From: Leptospira biflexa serovar Patoc strain 'Patoc 1 (Paris)'
GTDB taxonomy: Bacteria > Spirochaetota > Leptospiria > Leptospirales > Leptospiraceae
Length of the DNA stretch: 64,000 nt
Reading direction: 5' to 3'
Assembly (NCBI RefSeq): GCF_000017685.1
Contig: NC_010602.1
Coordinates: 62,001 to 126,000 of the forward strand
In this document: positions 9,745 to 18,552 of the stretch, piece by piece
How positions within the stretch are numbered: position 1 is the first letter of the stretch
Layout of the letters: each line of letters starts with the position of its first letter
The notes under the pieces: model-generated
What the model saw: the letters and a program-made list of their open reading frames with translations, nothing else
Database searches by the model: none
What the model was told of the DNA's origin: nothing
Translations under genes and position numbers: made by a program

Positions 9745-10608
9745 ATGGCAAATGTAGTGAAAATCGGGGTGATTGGCGGAACAGGTTTGTATTCAATCGA
9801 CGGGATGGAAATTCTAAAAGAAATCCACCCTGATACTCCGTGGGGAAAACCTTCTGATACCATCACCATTGGTCGATTCAAAGGAAAAGAAATTGCCTTT
9901 TTACCAAGGCATGGAAAGGGACATTTTTTAAATCCTAGCGAAGTCCCTGCTCGTGCGAACATTGCCGCATTAAAGCAGTTAGGTGTAGAAGAAATCATTG
10001 CCTTTAGTTCTGTGGGAAGTCTCCGACAAGAAATTGCACCACGAGATTTTGTGATTCCGTCACAGATCATTGATCGAACGAAATCGAGACATGCAACATT
10101 TTTTGAAAATGGTATGGTGGCCCATGCTCCGTTTGCTGATCCGTTTTCTTCCGGTCTTGCAAAAAAAGTAGAAGAAGCCGCAAAACAAATCAACCTTCCC
10201 ATCCATACCAACAAAACTTTGATTTGTATGGAAGGACCTCTATTTTCAACAAGAGCCGAATCTCACATGTATCGTTCTTGGGGTGCTGATATCATCAACA
10301 TGACAGTGTTGCCAGAAGCAAAACTTGCCAGAGAAGCAGAAATTCTATACCAAATGGTTTGTATGTCCACAGACTATGACTGTTGGAAAGAAGACGAAGC
10401 CCACGTCACTTTGGAGATGGTCCTTGCGAACTTGAGCACCAATGCAGATACTGCAAAAAAACTTTTGTCCACTCTGATTGACTTATTAGGAAAGTCGGAT
10501 GATACGAGTTTGGTGGGAAGCACGAAGTTTTCTTTGGTGACGGCTCCGGAAAAAAGAAACCCAGAACAAATCAACAAACTTAAATTTTTATTCCCAAGTT
10601 ATTTTTAA
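9745..10608 (+). CDS. mtnP: S-methyl-5'-thioadenosine phosphorylase
   Basis: Phosphorolysis of methylthioadenosine to adenine and methylthioribose-1-phosphate, the first step of methionine salvage and clean-up after polyamine synthesis. The 287-aa protein has the PNP/MTAP family-2 features IGGTGLYSIDGME, LPRHGKGHFLNPSEV, CMEGPLFSTRAES and NMTVLPEAKLAREAE. An Asp-rich DYDCW segment follows, at the site where 6-aminopurine-specific MTAP carries Asp and inosine/guanosine phosphorylases carry Asn. A GAGGA ribosome site precedes ATG. It overlaps the convergent STAS gene by 4 bp. Confidence 0.93.
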   Translation: MANVVKIGVIGGTGLYSIDGMEILKEIHPDTPWGKPSDTITIGRFKGKEIAFLPRHGKGHFLNPSEVPARANIAALKQLGVEEIIAFSSVGSLRQEIAPRDFVIPSQIIDRTKSRHATFFENGMVAHAPFADPFSSGLAKKVEEAAKQINLPIHTNKTLICMEGPLFSTRAESHMYRSWGADIINMTVLPEAKLAREAEILYQMVCMSTDYDCWKEDEAHVTLEMVLANLSTNADTAKKLLSTLIDLLGKSDDTSLVGSTKFSLVTAPEKRNPEQINKLKFLFPSYF

Positions 10609-10997
10609 GTATGTGCAATTGCTTGCTCCAGTGTTGGAAAAATCTGGAGTAGGCTTTTTAGTTTTGTGAGTTCTAAAACATAACGTACTTTTTCAGAAGG
10701 GGATACAATCCGTATGTATCCCTGTTGTTTGACAAGCCGGGAGTGGATTCCCAAACAAACACCAAGTCCTGAACTATCAATATAACTCACTTGTTCAAAG
10801 TTTAAAAAAAGATGATGGATTCCCTTTGAAATTAAAATTTCCAAATTTTCTTTCATCACTTGGGAATTGTATAAATTGATTTCGCCAGATAACTCGAAAT
10901 AAACGGCTGATTCAGGGAGTGGGACAAATCTCTGTTGTAGGACTTCCATTTTGAAATCCCCACTTTCTACGGTATAATCATCCCAATTTTCAATCAT
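10605..10997 (-). CDS. STAS-domain anti-sigma factor antagonist
   Basis: A 130-aa STAS protein with a canonical phosphorylation loop, SYIDSSGLGV, around Ser75/Ser76, as in SpoIIAA and RsbV. An N-terminal extension of about 25 residues precedes the first strand (AVYFELSGEI). It is expected to switch partner binding through phosphorylation by a HATPase anti-sigma kinase and dephosphorylation by a PP2C enzyme; neither is next to it. Its start overlaps the galK stop by 4 bp, so translation is probably coupled, though a functional tie to galactose is not evident. Confidence 0.9.
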   Translation of the reverse strand: MIENWDDYTVESGDFKMEVLQQRFVPLPESAVYFELSGEINLYNSQVMKENLEILISKGIHHLFLNFEQVSYIDSSGLGVCLGIHSRLVKQQGYIRIVSPSEKVRYVLELTKLKSLLQIFPTLEQAIAHT

Positions 10998-12163
10998 ATG
11001 GAAATTTCCCTCACGCCATCCGAGATTTGAAACTTGTAGAAGTCTAACGCAAGGTTAAATTTTTGTTGATAACTTTTTTTCATTTCCGGGTTTATTTTGA
11101 CAAAATGCTCTTTTTTGTCTAGTACGAGTACGCACCCACCAAACCCACCTCCAATCATTCTGGCACCCATGACTCCCAATCCTTTTAAGGTAGAAACGAT
11201 GAAGTCCGTTTCTTCGCAAGACACTTCAAAATTTTTTGACAAGGATTCATGTGCGCCATACAAAGCTTCCCCCACTTGGGCAAACTGGTTTGTTTCCAAA
11301 CCTTGGATGACAAGTTTTGTTCTCTCTCGTTCTGTCACAACATGAAGGGTTCGTTTTAGTTCTTCTGAGTTTAATCCACAATCTCTGATTTCTTCTTCAG
11401 AGAGAGCGACATCATACAATTGTTTGATATTTGGGTGTTTGATTTGAATTTTCGCCAATGCGGATTCACATTCTTGCCTACGTTTGTTATACGCACTGTC
11501 TTTGAGGTTGTGTTTTACGTTTGAATTGACGAGATAAAATTCATGATCACCTAATTCAAAATGGTGGTATGAGTATTTCAGACTTTCTGTATTGAGTGAG
11601 ATACAATCATTTTCTTTTCCTACCGCAATGATGAATTGGTCCATGATCCCACATTTGGTACCGACAAAATTGTTTTCGGCTTTCTGTCCAATCACGGCAA
11701 TTTGTTCTTTTGGAATACCAAGTCTGAATGTTTCGGAAATCGCAAAGCCAGTTACCACTTCTAATGCAGCTGAGGAAGAGAGCCCAGATCCTTGTGGGAT
11801 ATTTCCATCCACTAACACATCAAACCCAGGAACTTGATAACCTAGGGCTTCTATTTCTACGATGACACCTGTGATATAGTCAGTCCAAGGAGAAGTTGGA
11901 TTGGGTCGGAAAGGTTTTTCCACCTTAATGGTTTCATGATAAGTAATGGAATGGAATTGATAGAATGGAGATTGGTTGGGACGCAAAAACAACTGAACCG
12001 AAAAATCAATTGCGGCTGGTAGGACAATTCCACCCAAATAGTCAACATGTTCTCCAATGATATTGATCCTTGCGGGTGCAACAAACATTCGTGGTTTGGA
12101 ATTTGTTTTTCCAAATATATGTTCAAATTGATTCAAATTTTCTTTACTTCTCAATGAATCCAC
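10994..12163 (-). CDS. galK: Galactokinase
   Basis: ATP-dependent C1 phosphorylation of galactose, first step of the Leloir pathway. A 389-aa GHMP kinase with the galactokinase signature APARINIIGEHVDYLGG near residue 30, the ATP loop PQGSGLSSSAALEV, the substrate-loop CGIMDQF and the C-terminal GARMIGGGFGGC. It begins with GTG 12163, supported by AAAGGAA 6 nt upstream. The divergent pgi start is only 44 bp away, so the two sugar-metabolism genes share a regulatory gap. No galT or galE is adjacent. Confidence 0.93.
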   Translation of the reverse strand: MDSLRSKENLNQFEHIFGKTNSKPRMFVAPARINIIGEHVDYLGGIVLPAAIDFSVQLFLRPNQSPFYQFHSITYHETIKVEKPFRPNPTSPWTDYITGVIVEIEALGYQVPGFDVLVDGNIPQGSGLSSSAALEVVTGFAISETFRLGIPKEQIAVIGQKAENNFVGTKCGIMDQFIIAVGKENDCISLNTESLKYSYHHFELGDHEFYLVNSNVKHNLKDSAYNKRRQECESALAKIQIKHPNIKQLYDVALSEEEIRDCGLNSEELKRTLHVVTERERTKLVIQGLETNQFAQVGEALYGAHESLSKNFEVSCEETDFIVSTLKGLGVMGARMIGGGFGGCVLVLDKKEHFVKINPEMKKSYQQKFNLALDFYKFQISDGVREISI

Positions 12164-12182
12164 TTCATCTTCCTTTCGATGC

Positions 12183-12188
12183 TATACT
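12183..12188 (+). promoter_or_regulatory. -10 element of pgi
   Basis: TATACT lies 20 nt before ATG 12208 in the 44-bp gap between divergent galK and pgi. A clear -35 match is missing, so this is only a plausible -10 element. Confidence 0.35.
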
Positions 12189-12207
12189 TTATTTTAGGAC
12201 AGGTGCT

Positions 12208-13560
12208 ATGTCGAATCTAAAAATTTCAGATCGCTTTGTGAAACCCTTTCTTGACCAATCCAAATTGGAGAAAGAATTGGAAAGAGCGGAAATGGCTCGG
12301 CAAACCGTACTCAATGGATCCGGATTAGGAAATGAATTTTTAGGATGGGTAAACCTTCCTAGCCAAACAAAAGCAGAAGATTTACAAAACATCCGAAAGG
12401 CGGCTGAGTTGATTCAGTCCCATTCTCAATACCTAGTGGTAGTTGGAATCGGTGGCAGTTACCTAGGTGCTCGCGCTGTCATCGAAGCTCTCACCCCTGA
12501 GTTTAGCACTCCTGAAACACAAAAGAAAACGGTTAAAATTTTATACGCTGGGCATCATTTGGATGCGGATTATCATTTTCGACTGCTTGCTTTTTTAGAA
12601 AACAAAGAGTTTTCTGTGAATGTCATTTCAAAGTCTGGTACCACGACGGAGCCGGCAATCGCCTTTCGGTTGTTACTTTCTTTGCTCGAAAGAAAGTATG
12701 GAAAAGAAAATATCAAACATCGTGTGTTTGCCACTACCGATAGGTCCAAAGGGGCACTCAAACACCTAGCAGATGAGTATAAATTTCCTACTTTTGTGAT
12801 CCCTGATGATGTGGGGGGAAGGTACTCTGTCTTCACACCCGTTGGACTGCTTCCCATTGCTGCCGCAGGTTTTAGTATCAATAAATTGATGGATGGAGCC
12901 AAACAAATGGAATCCGAATTAAAATCCACTGCATCCAAAGATGGGAACTTAGCGTGTTTTTACGCTGCCATTCGGAATGGTTTGTATTCCTTGGGCAAAA
13001 CAACTGAAATTTTTGTGTCATATAACCCTTCGTTTGGTTATGTCTCTGAGTGGTGGAAACAATTGTTTGGAGAAAGTGAAGGTAAAAATGGAAAAGGTAT
13101 TTTCCCTGCTTCTGTTCAATTCACGACGGACTTACACTCGATGGGCCAGTACATCCAGGATGGAGAAAGGAAATTGATGGAGACAGTCATCAAAGTGGAA
13201 GCACCTAAACAAGATGTCTATCTTACCGAAAAAACAGATGATAATGATGGATTGAATTATTTAGCAGGGAAAAAACTTTCTGAAGTCAATCAAAGTGCAA
13301 TGCTTGGAACGTTGATTGCACATAAAGATGGTGGAGTTCCCTGTTTGGAAATTACTTTACCATCGATCAATGAGGAAACATTGGGGGAATTGTTGTATTT
13401 TTATGAATTCTCCTGTGCTGTTTCAGGTTATATGTTAGGTGTTAATCCTTTTGACCAACCCGGTGTCGAAGATTATAAAAATAATATGTTTGCTCTGTTG
13501 GGTAAAAAAGGATATGAAAAACGAAAGGAAGAAATCCTAAGCCATCTTGGATTTAGCTAA
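12208..13560 (+). CDS. pgi: Glucose-6-phosphate isomerase
   Basis: Interconverts glucose-6-phosphate and fructose-6-phosphate in glycolysis and gluconeogenesis. The 450-aa length fits the short bacterial type. Signatures are VGIGGSYLGARAVIEAL for the sugar-phosphate site, SKSGTTTEPAIAFR, and DDVGGRYSVFTPVGLLP. ATG 12208 is chosen because it gives the family-standard N-terminus (MSNLKISDRFVKPF), has AGGACAGG upstream and follows a TATACT box; the frame is open further back, into galK. Its 3' end overlaps the convergent nucleotidyltransferase gene by 24 bp. Confidence 0.95.
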   Translation: MSNLKISDRFVKPFLDQSKLEKELERAEMARQTVLNGSGLGNEFLGWVNLPSQTKAEDLQNIRKAAELIQSHSQYLVVVGIGGSYLGARAVIEALTPEFSTPETQKKTVKILYAGHHLDADYHFRLLAFLENKEFSVNVISKSGTTTEPAIAFRLLLSLLERKYGKENIKHRVFATTDRSKGALKHLADEYKFPTFVIPDDVGGRYSVFTPVGLLPIAAAGFSINKLMDGAKQMESELKSTASKDGNLACFYAAIRNGLYSLGKTTEIFVSYNPSFGYVSEWWKQLFGESEGKNGKGIFPASVQFTTDLHSMGQYIQDGERKLMETVIKVEAPKQDVYLTEKTDDNDGLNYLAGKKLSEVNQSAMLGTLIAHKDGGVPCLEITLPSINEETLGELLYFYEFSCAVSGYMLGVNPFDQPGVEDYKNNMFALLGKKGYEKRKEEILSHLGFS

Positions 13561-14259
13561 AAAACTTTTTATCTGTTCGAGTGATTTTCCAAACACATCT
13601 TTTGTTTGGTAAGTTTCCCAAAGTTCTTTTGTTCCTAAATCTAACACTTCGCCGGGGAAAATTTCTCCGGTGATCTCACCTCGTTTGGCAAGGTCTTTAA
13701 ATATATCTGACAAATCGTAATACTGATTTTTTTCCAAACTAGATAGACAAATTGGATCCAAAACAGCAAGTCCAATATAATAATAATTACCTTTTCCAAA
13801 TTCCAAAGTTTGATCCTTGCCAATGGATATTTTTGTATAAGATTCACCTTCGGGAATTGGTAACAGATAGAGATGTATTTTCGAATGTTTCGCTAAACCT
13901 AACTTAGGTGTAAATTGAGGATTCGGAAAGAGAAGGGTATCAGGATTAATGAGTAAGATAGGTTCGAAAACAGAATCATCTGGTAATGCAGTTCGAATGC
14001 CACCTGCCGTTCCTAAAATTTCCTTCCTTTCAAAAGAAACTTCAATTTGTAAGTTTTTAAAGTTTTGTAAATGCCTTCTGATTTGTTCGCCTAAATAATG
14101 TGTGTTGACCCATATTTTTTCAATATTCCAAAGGTGTAATAGATACAAGGCATAATCAAGTAAGGCAATGGATTGTATTTTTAAGAGAGGTTTCGGGGTA
14201 TTTTCTGTAAGTGAACCCATTCGTTTGCCAAATCCTGCTGCGAGAACAAATGCATTCAT
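13537..14259 (-). CDS. MurU-like sugar-1-phosphate nucleotidyltransferase
   Basis: A 240-aa nucleotidyltransferase with the signature LAAGFGKRMGSLTENTPKPLL at the N-terminus, and metal and base sites in LGTAGGIRTAL and LLINPDTLLF. It lacks the C-terminal left-handed helix domain of GlmU-type enzymes. Size and sequence best fit MurU, which makes UDP-MurNAc from MurNAc-1-phosphate. The strongest support is context: its start overlaps by 4 bp the stop of an AmgK-like kinase gene, the order known from Pseudomonas cell-wall recycling. Another hexose-1-phosphate substrate remains possible. Confidence 0.78.
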   Translation of the reverse strand: MNAFVLAAGFGKRMGSLTENTPKPLLKIQSIALLDYALYLLHLWNIEKIWVNTHYLGEQIRRHLQNFKNLQIEVSFERKEILGTAGGIRTALPDDSVFEPILLINPDTLLFPNPQFTPKLGLAKHSKIHLYLLPIPEGESYTKISIGKDQTLEFGKGNYYYIGLAVLDPICLSSLEKNQYYDLSDIFKDLAKRGEITGEIFPGEVLDLGTKELWETYQTKDVFGKSLEQIKSFLAKSKMA

Positions 14260-15245
14260 AGATTTAAGTTTCGAAAGTCCTTATGGTGGTTTAGTTCATC
14301 TCTCAAACTTCTGACAAAAATAAAAAGTGAATCAGCAAACATTCCTAATTGGATAATTTCCTCTAATTGATTTAAACAAGAAAGAATCGAAGGTTTGAAT
14401 TTTTCCTTATCGAGATCCACAACCATTCGGAAATAGGTACCTAATGCTTTAAAGGATCTTTGTAAGGCTTGTAGGTAAAATGTATCTTTAAATTTTTTGG
14501 ATTGGTCCACATTCCTTTCTTGGAAATACTGAAGCATTTTCAATCGGAATTCTCGTGGAAGTGGATAATAGGCATCATATAAAATTGATGCCAAGTCATA
14601 CTGAGGAACACCCATACGCGCATCCTGGTAATCTATTAAAACATAACTATGGTTTGGTGATCGCAATAAATTTCGACAATGAAAATCTCGGTGTGTGAAT
14701 ACATTGATGGCATATTTGTCTAAATAACCAATCGTTTCTTCCATAAAAGCTCGTGCTTCAGCAGTGATGGAAGTTTTGAGTTGGTATTTGGCTTGAAAGG
14801 TATCAAATTTTTCTAACGTAAGATTGGTTTCGAAACTTAATTTTTCCAAATCAAACCTACGATTTTTGACAAAACTAGGTGACTCTAAAGATTGTAATTT
14901 GAGAATCAAATCCACAATTTTGGGAAATTGTGACATGTAATCAGAAAGTTGATACGAACTAAAATCTAACTTCCCTTCGAATGACATACAAAGGATTCCT
15001 AACGATTTGTTTGTTTCATAAATTTTGGGAACATGGAATCCGTTTTGGTCCAAGTATAAACTCAATTGGACAAAATCTTCGTTTATGGTTTCATCTACAC
15101 AAACCACTTCTTCTCGATTATGGGTTGTGGTGATGTGAAAGTATCGCCGACTTGAAGCTTCTTCTTGTAAGGGAGTCACTGTACAAGTTTTACCATAACG
15201 AGTATGGATAAATTCTAATTGAGATTCATTGATTCCAGAATTCAC
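14256..15245 (-). CDS. AmgK-like anomeric sugar kinase (aminoglycoside phosphotransferase fold)
   Basis: A 329-aa APH-fold kinase. The catalytic loop is FTHRDFHCRNLL (HxDxxxxN) and the metal-binding segment is LIDYQDARMGVPQYDLASILYDAY, both very close to AmgK, which phosphorylates MurNAc and GlcNAc at the anomeric carbon. Together with the overlapping downstream MurU-like gene it would return peptidoglycan MurNAc to UDP-MurNAc without the fosfomycin-sensitive MurA route. That pathway is known in Pseudomonas; its presence here is inference. It lies 8 bp downstream of the hybrid kinase gene. Confidence 0.78.
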   Translation of the reverse strand: MNSGINESQLEFIHTRYGKTCTVTPLQEEASSRRYFHITTTHNREEVVCVDETINEDFVQLSLYLDQNGFHVPKIYETNKSLGILCMSFEGKLDFSSYQLSDYMSQFPKIVDLILKLQSLESPSFVKNRRFDLEKLSFETNLTLEKFDTFQAKYQLKTSITAEARAFMEETIGYLDKYAINVFTHRDFHCRNLLRSPNHSYVLIDYQDARMGVPQYDLASILYDAYYPLPREFRLKMLQYFQERNVDQSKKFKDTFYLQALQRSFKALGTYFRMVVDLDKEKFKPSILSCLNQLEEIIQLGMFADSLFIFVRSLRDELNHHKDFRNLNL

Positions 15246-15253
15246 GTTACCAA

Positions 15254-16771
15254 CTAGGATTCGGAAACCTCAGGAAAAATAAAATGAAATTTAGATCCTT
15301 TTCCAGGATTAGAATCGATTTGCAGATCAATTTCGAAATTATCGACTATTTGTTTGACGACAAACATTCCAAGACCGGTTCCTTTTCCTAATTCCTTTGT
15401 TGTGAAATATGGTTCATAAATTTTTTCTAAGGTCTCAGGAGACATCCCCTCACCATCATCTGTAATGATTAGGTGAGCCTTATGATTCTGAAGGTATGCC
15501 TTAATTTCAATAGTTCCAATGTTATTTGTCGCATCGGCCGCGTTTAACAAAATATTAGAAAGTAAAAGTGCAAATTGGTCTGAGTTCATGCGGAATGGAA
15601 TGGTTTCATTCGCTTCATCGCGTTTGATTTGGCAGTATTTTAATTTTGCCGTTTCTTTAAATACTTGTAATACAGCAGTGATTTCTCCATTCAAATTGAG
15701 AATTTCAGTTTTTTCATGATTGGATTTTACCGACTTACCAAGTTGCAACAAATTGGAAGTTAATGCTCTGAGTTTCTCAGTTTGGTTGAGTGTGACTTTT
15801 AGGGCACGATCCTTCAGCATTAGGTCAGCATTTTCACGCGAAGCCATTTCCACAAATCCTTGGATGGCCGTAAGTGAATTGTTAATTTCGTGACCAATGC
15901 TTGCCGCTACGACTGATAAAAATGCTCTCCTTTCAGAATGGATGAGTTGTTCCACCATCAATTTCTTTTGTGTGACATCGCGGATCACACCAGTATAATA
16001 AGAATCTCCATCCAAACTATAAGAACAAATGGCAATATCAGCAAGGAAAGTAGTTGAATCGGATCTTTGTAATGTCACATCAGAAAGTTGTAAGGTCGAT
16101 TTATTTGGCTCCTGACTCAATACACTCGAAACTTGATTCATGTATTTTTGCATCTTGTTTTCTGTAAATAAGAGCCGAACATTTTGTCCGATTAAATCAA
16201 GTGGGGAATGAAATCGAAACATATCAAAACTTGCTTTGTTTGCCGAAACAATCACCAATTTATGATTGATAGTGATGACAGCATCAGATGTGGCATTTAA
16301 TATAGCCGCGTTTTGTCTATTTAAGTCTAAGTTTTGAGTACGGAGTGCCTTCTCAAGTTTTTCGGATAACAATAATTTTTCTAAGTCAGAATCTTTTTGA
16401 TTTTTGACTTCTAATGCTCGTTTTACGACAGAGAGTAATTGTGTCCTGTCTACAGGTTTGGAAATATATTCATATGCATGATATCGGATGGCAGCTTCCG
16501 CTGAAGATAGATTTGGATTTCCTGTAATCAAGATCACAGGTAGGTTGATATTTTTTTCCGCAATGAATTTGGTAAAATCAATCCCAGACATGCCGGACAT
16601 TAATATATCAGATATGACTAGGGAAAACGTTTCGCCCGTCTCAATTCTTTTCACAGCATCCGAAGCAGATTCCGAAAGTTCGATTTGGTAACCTTCACGT
16701 GATAATACACGTTTCAAAGCGATACGAATGTCTTCTTCATCATCGATGATTAAAATTTTATCCATTTTCAT
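15254..16771 (-). CDS. Receiver-PAS-histidine kinase hybrid
   Basis: A 505-aa cytoplasmic sensor kinase with an N-terminal receiver domain (residues 4-120; acid pocket Asp10/Asp11, phosphoacceptor Asp55, Lys105). One PAS domain follows (about 150-270), then a His-containing dimerisation helix (HEINNSLTAIQGF) and a HATPase domain with DDGEGMSPETLEKIYEPYF and GKGTGLGMFVVKQI. There are no membrane helices. Its start overlaps the stop of the upstream PAS kinase gene by 14 bp, so that kinase could phosphorylate this receiver and the pair form one signalling chain. The output is unknown. Confidence 0.92.
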   Translation of the reverse strand: MKMDKILIIDDEEDIRIALKRVLSREGYQIELSESASDAVKRIETGETFSLVISDILMSGMSGIDFTKFIAEKNINLPVILITGNPNLSSAEAAIRYHAYEYISKPVDRTQLLSVVKRALEVKNQKDSDLEKLLLSEKLEKALRTQNLDLNRQNAAILNATSDAVITINHKLVIVSANKASFDMFRFHSPLDLIGQNVRLLFTENKMQKYMNQVSSVLSQEPNKSTLQLSDVTLQRSDSTTFLADIAICSYSLDGDSYYTGVIRDVTQKKLMVEQLIHSERRAFLSVVAASIGHEINNSLTAIQGFVEMASRENADLMLKDRALKVTLNQTEKLRALTSNLLQLGKSVKSNHEKTEILNLNGEITAVLQVFKETAKLKYCQIKRDEANETIPFRMNSDQFALLLSNILLNAADATNNIGTIEIKAYLQNHKAHLIITDDGEGMSPETLEKIYEPYFTTKELGKGTGLGMFVVKQIVDNFEIDLQIDSNPGKGSKFHFIFPEVSES

Positions 16772-18551
16772 CCGTATGAGCAGGGAGGAATATTTCTACC
16801 TTTGTTCCCACTCCATTTTTTGTTTTGATATAAATTTCCCCGCCATGTTCGGCGATGATTTTTTTAGAGATTGATAGTCCCAAACCCGTTCCTTGTTTGT
16901 TACGCCTAGTGGTAAACAGGGGTAAAAAAACTTTTTCTAAGGTGTCATCATCGATCCCTGGTCCATTGTCTTCTACTGAAAATACAACCCAGTCCTTTTT
17001 TTGACTCCGAACAAGGTCAATTCCCAACTCTATTTTTGGATTCATTCTAGCTGTTTCCATTTCAGACAATGCGTTAATCGAATTCACCACACAATTGATC
17101 AACACTTGTTCGATCTCCTGCCATCGTACAAAAATCCCAGGTAAATTGGGGCCAGCATGCCGAGTGAAATGTATATTCTTTTTTCGACAACTGACTTCCA
17201 CCAATTCACTTGTTCTCACCAAAATATAATAAGGTGATACAAAATCTCGATTTGGACTTTCCATCCTTCCTAAATCAAGCAAAGCTTTTACTAAATCACG
17301 AATTCGTAAATTGGCAGCTTCAATTTTTTGTAAAATATTTTTCCTTTCATTTGCATCCGTTTCATCAACTGTAATCAAATCTTCCAAATATAGCAGTGCA
17401 CTTTGTAATGGATTATTAATTTCATGGGCAAGACCTGCCGCTATCTCACCAATACTTGCGAATTTCATGGATTCTATCAATTGTCGATCCAAACGTTTGG
17501 CTTCAGTAATATCGGAGAAAACTAACATCACTTTTTTATCATTAGGATTGAGTCTTCTTACGGGTATATATTTGATTTCAAAAGTTTTATCTTCACCTAA
17601 TAAGGTATAATCGAATTCTGCTCTTTGTGTGGTTTGAGTTTCAATGGAATTCTGTAAAACTTCTGTCAGTTTGGACTTAATCTCTTTTGCAAAAAAGTGA
17701 AATATATTTTCGCCTGTTTCAAATGCCAATAGTTGAAACAATAAAAACTTAAAAATAGGAGCCACCTCAAGGATAACAGCATCTTGGTTTACGATCACAA
17801 AACCATTATTGATCGTTGCAAAAAAAGTTTTTAATTTATCTTCTCCATATTTGATTGAGTTTTCAGCATTTTGAATTGAAGACAAATTCAATAACAAAAT
17901 TGTGATTTCGTTTGTGTTAGAAAGTATGGTTGGCGTTAAAAAACTCTGAAGTTGGAATTTTTGTTTTTCTCCGAACCCAGATTGAATTTCAATGTCGTGT
18001 TTGATGTTTTGAATCAACAAATCGTTTTTAATTTTTTCTGGTAAGGAAAGGATTTCAAAAATCGATTTTTTCCGAACCTGTTCCAAACTGAGTGAAAAAA
18101 ATTCTAAAAACCGAGTGTTTGCAAATTGAATCTTTCCGACAGAATCTGTCCTTAAAAAAGGAATTTCTAATGCATCACCATTGAGGTAAGGAAGATTTTC
18201 TATCTGGGATTGCCATTCGATAGAAACAATATATACATCCTCATCTTCTTCAAAAAAATCAGCGAGTGATGAAAACTGAACAATGACTGGTATTTTTTCT
18301 CGTTTTTGATTGAGTAAATGAATGGGAAACGTTTCCGATTGTTTCCGTTTATTTTCCTCATAAAAAACGGATTTTGAAGTTTCATCGATGATATAATCCA
18401 TAGAAAATGGAAATTTTTCCAAAACTCCCAATCGTTCTTTGATTTGATCATGACAATACAAAATCTTTTGGGATTTAAGATCGACGAATAGAAAAGTTTT
18501 CGAGGAATGGGATAGTAGCTGCGATAACCTGAGAATTTTTCTTTCTAACAT
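16758..18551 (-). CDS. Multi-PAS sensor histidine kinase
   Basis: A 597-aa soluble kinase with three sensor-like segments (about residues 1-110, 125-235 and 240-355); the middle and last ones are recognisable as PAS. The phosphoacceptor region is LAHEINNPLQSALLYLEDL. The ATP-binding domain carries VEDNGPGIDDDTLEKVFLPLF and GTGLGLSISKKI. It has no transmembrane helices, so an intracellular redox, gas or metabolite cue is likely. Its start codon is one base away from that of the divergent hydrolase, so promoters must lie inside coding sequence. It precedes the receiver-PAS kinase in an overlapping pair. Confidence 0.9.
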   Translation of the reverse strand: MLERKILRLSQLLSHSSKTFLFVDLKSQKILYCHDQIKERLGVLEKFPFSMDYIIDETSKSVFYEENKRKQSETFPIHLLNQKREKIPVIVQFSSLADFFEEDEDVYIVSIEWQSQIENLPYLNGDALEIPFLRTDSVGKIQFANTRFLEFFSLSLEQVRKKSIFEILSLPEKIKNDLLIQNIKHDIEIQSGFGEKQKFQLQSFLTPTILSNTNEITILLLNLSSIQNAENSIKYGEDKLKTFFATINNGFVIVNQDAVILEVAPIFKFLLFQLLAFETGENIFHFFAKEIKSKLTEVLQNSIETQTTQRAEFDYTLLGEDKTFEIKYIPVRRLNPNDKKVMLVFSDITEAKRLDRQLIESMKFASIGEIAAGLAHEINNPLQSALLYLEDLITVDETDANERKNILQKIEAANLRIRDLVKALLDLGRMESPNRDFVSPYYILVRTSELVEVSCRKKNIHFTRHAGPNLPGIFVRWQEIEQVLINCVVNSINALSEMETARMNPKIELGIDLVRSQKKDWVVFSVEDNGPGIDDDTLEKVFLPLFTTRRNKQGTGLGLSISKKIIAEHGGEIYIKTKNGVGTKVEIFLPAHTDENG

Positions 18552-18552
18552 T

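Noticed and set aside
12070..12207. N-terminal extension of pgi into galK
   Set aside because: It would overlap the divergent galK start, has no homology to glucose-6-phosphate isomerase, and the promoter-like TATACT lies inside it.
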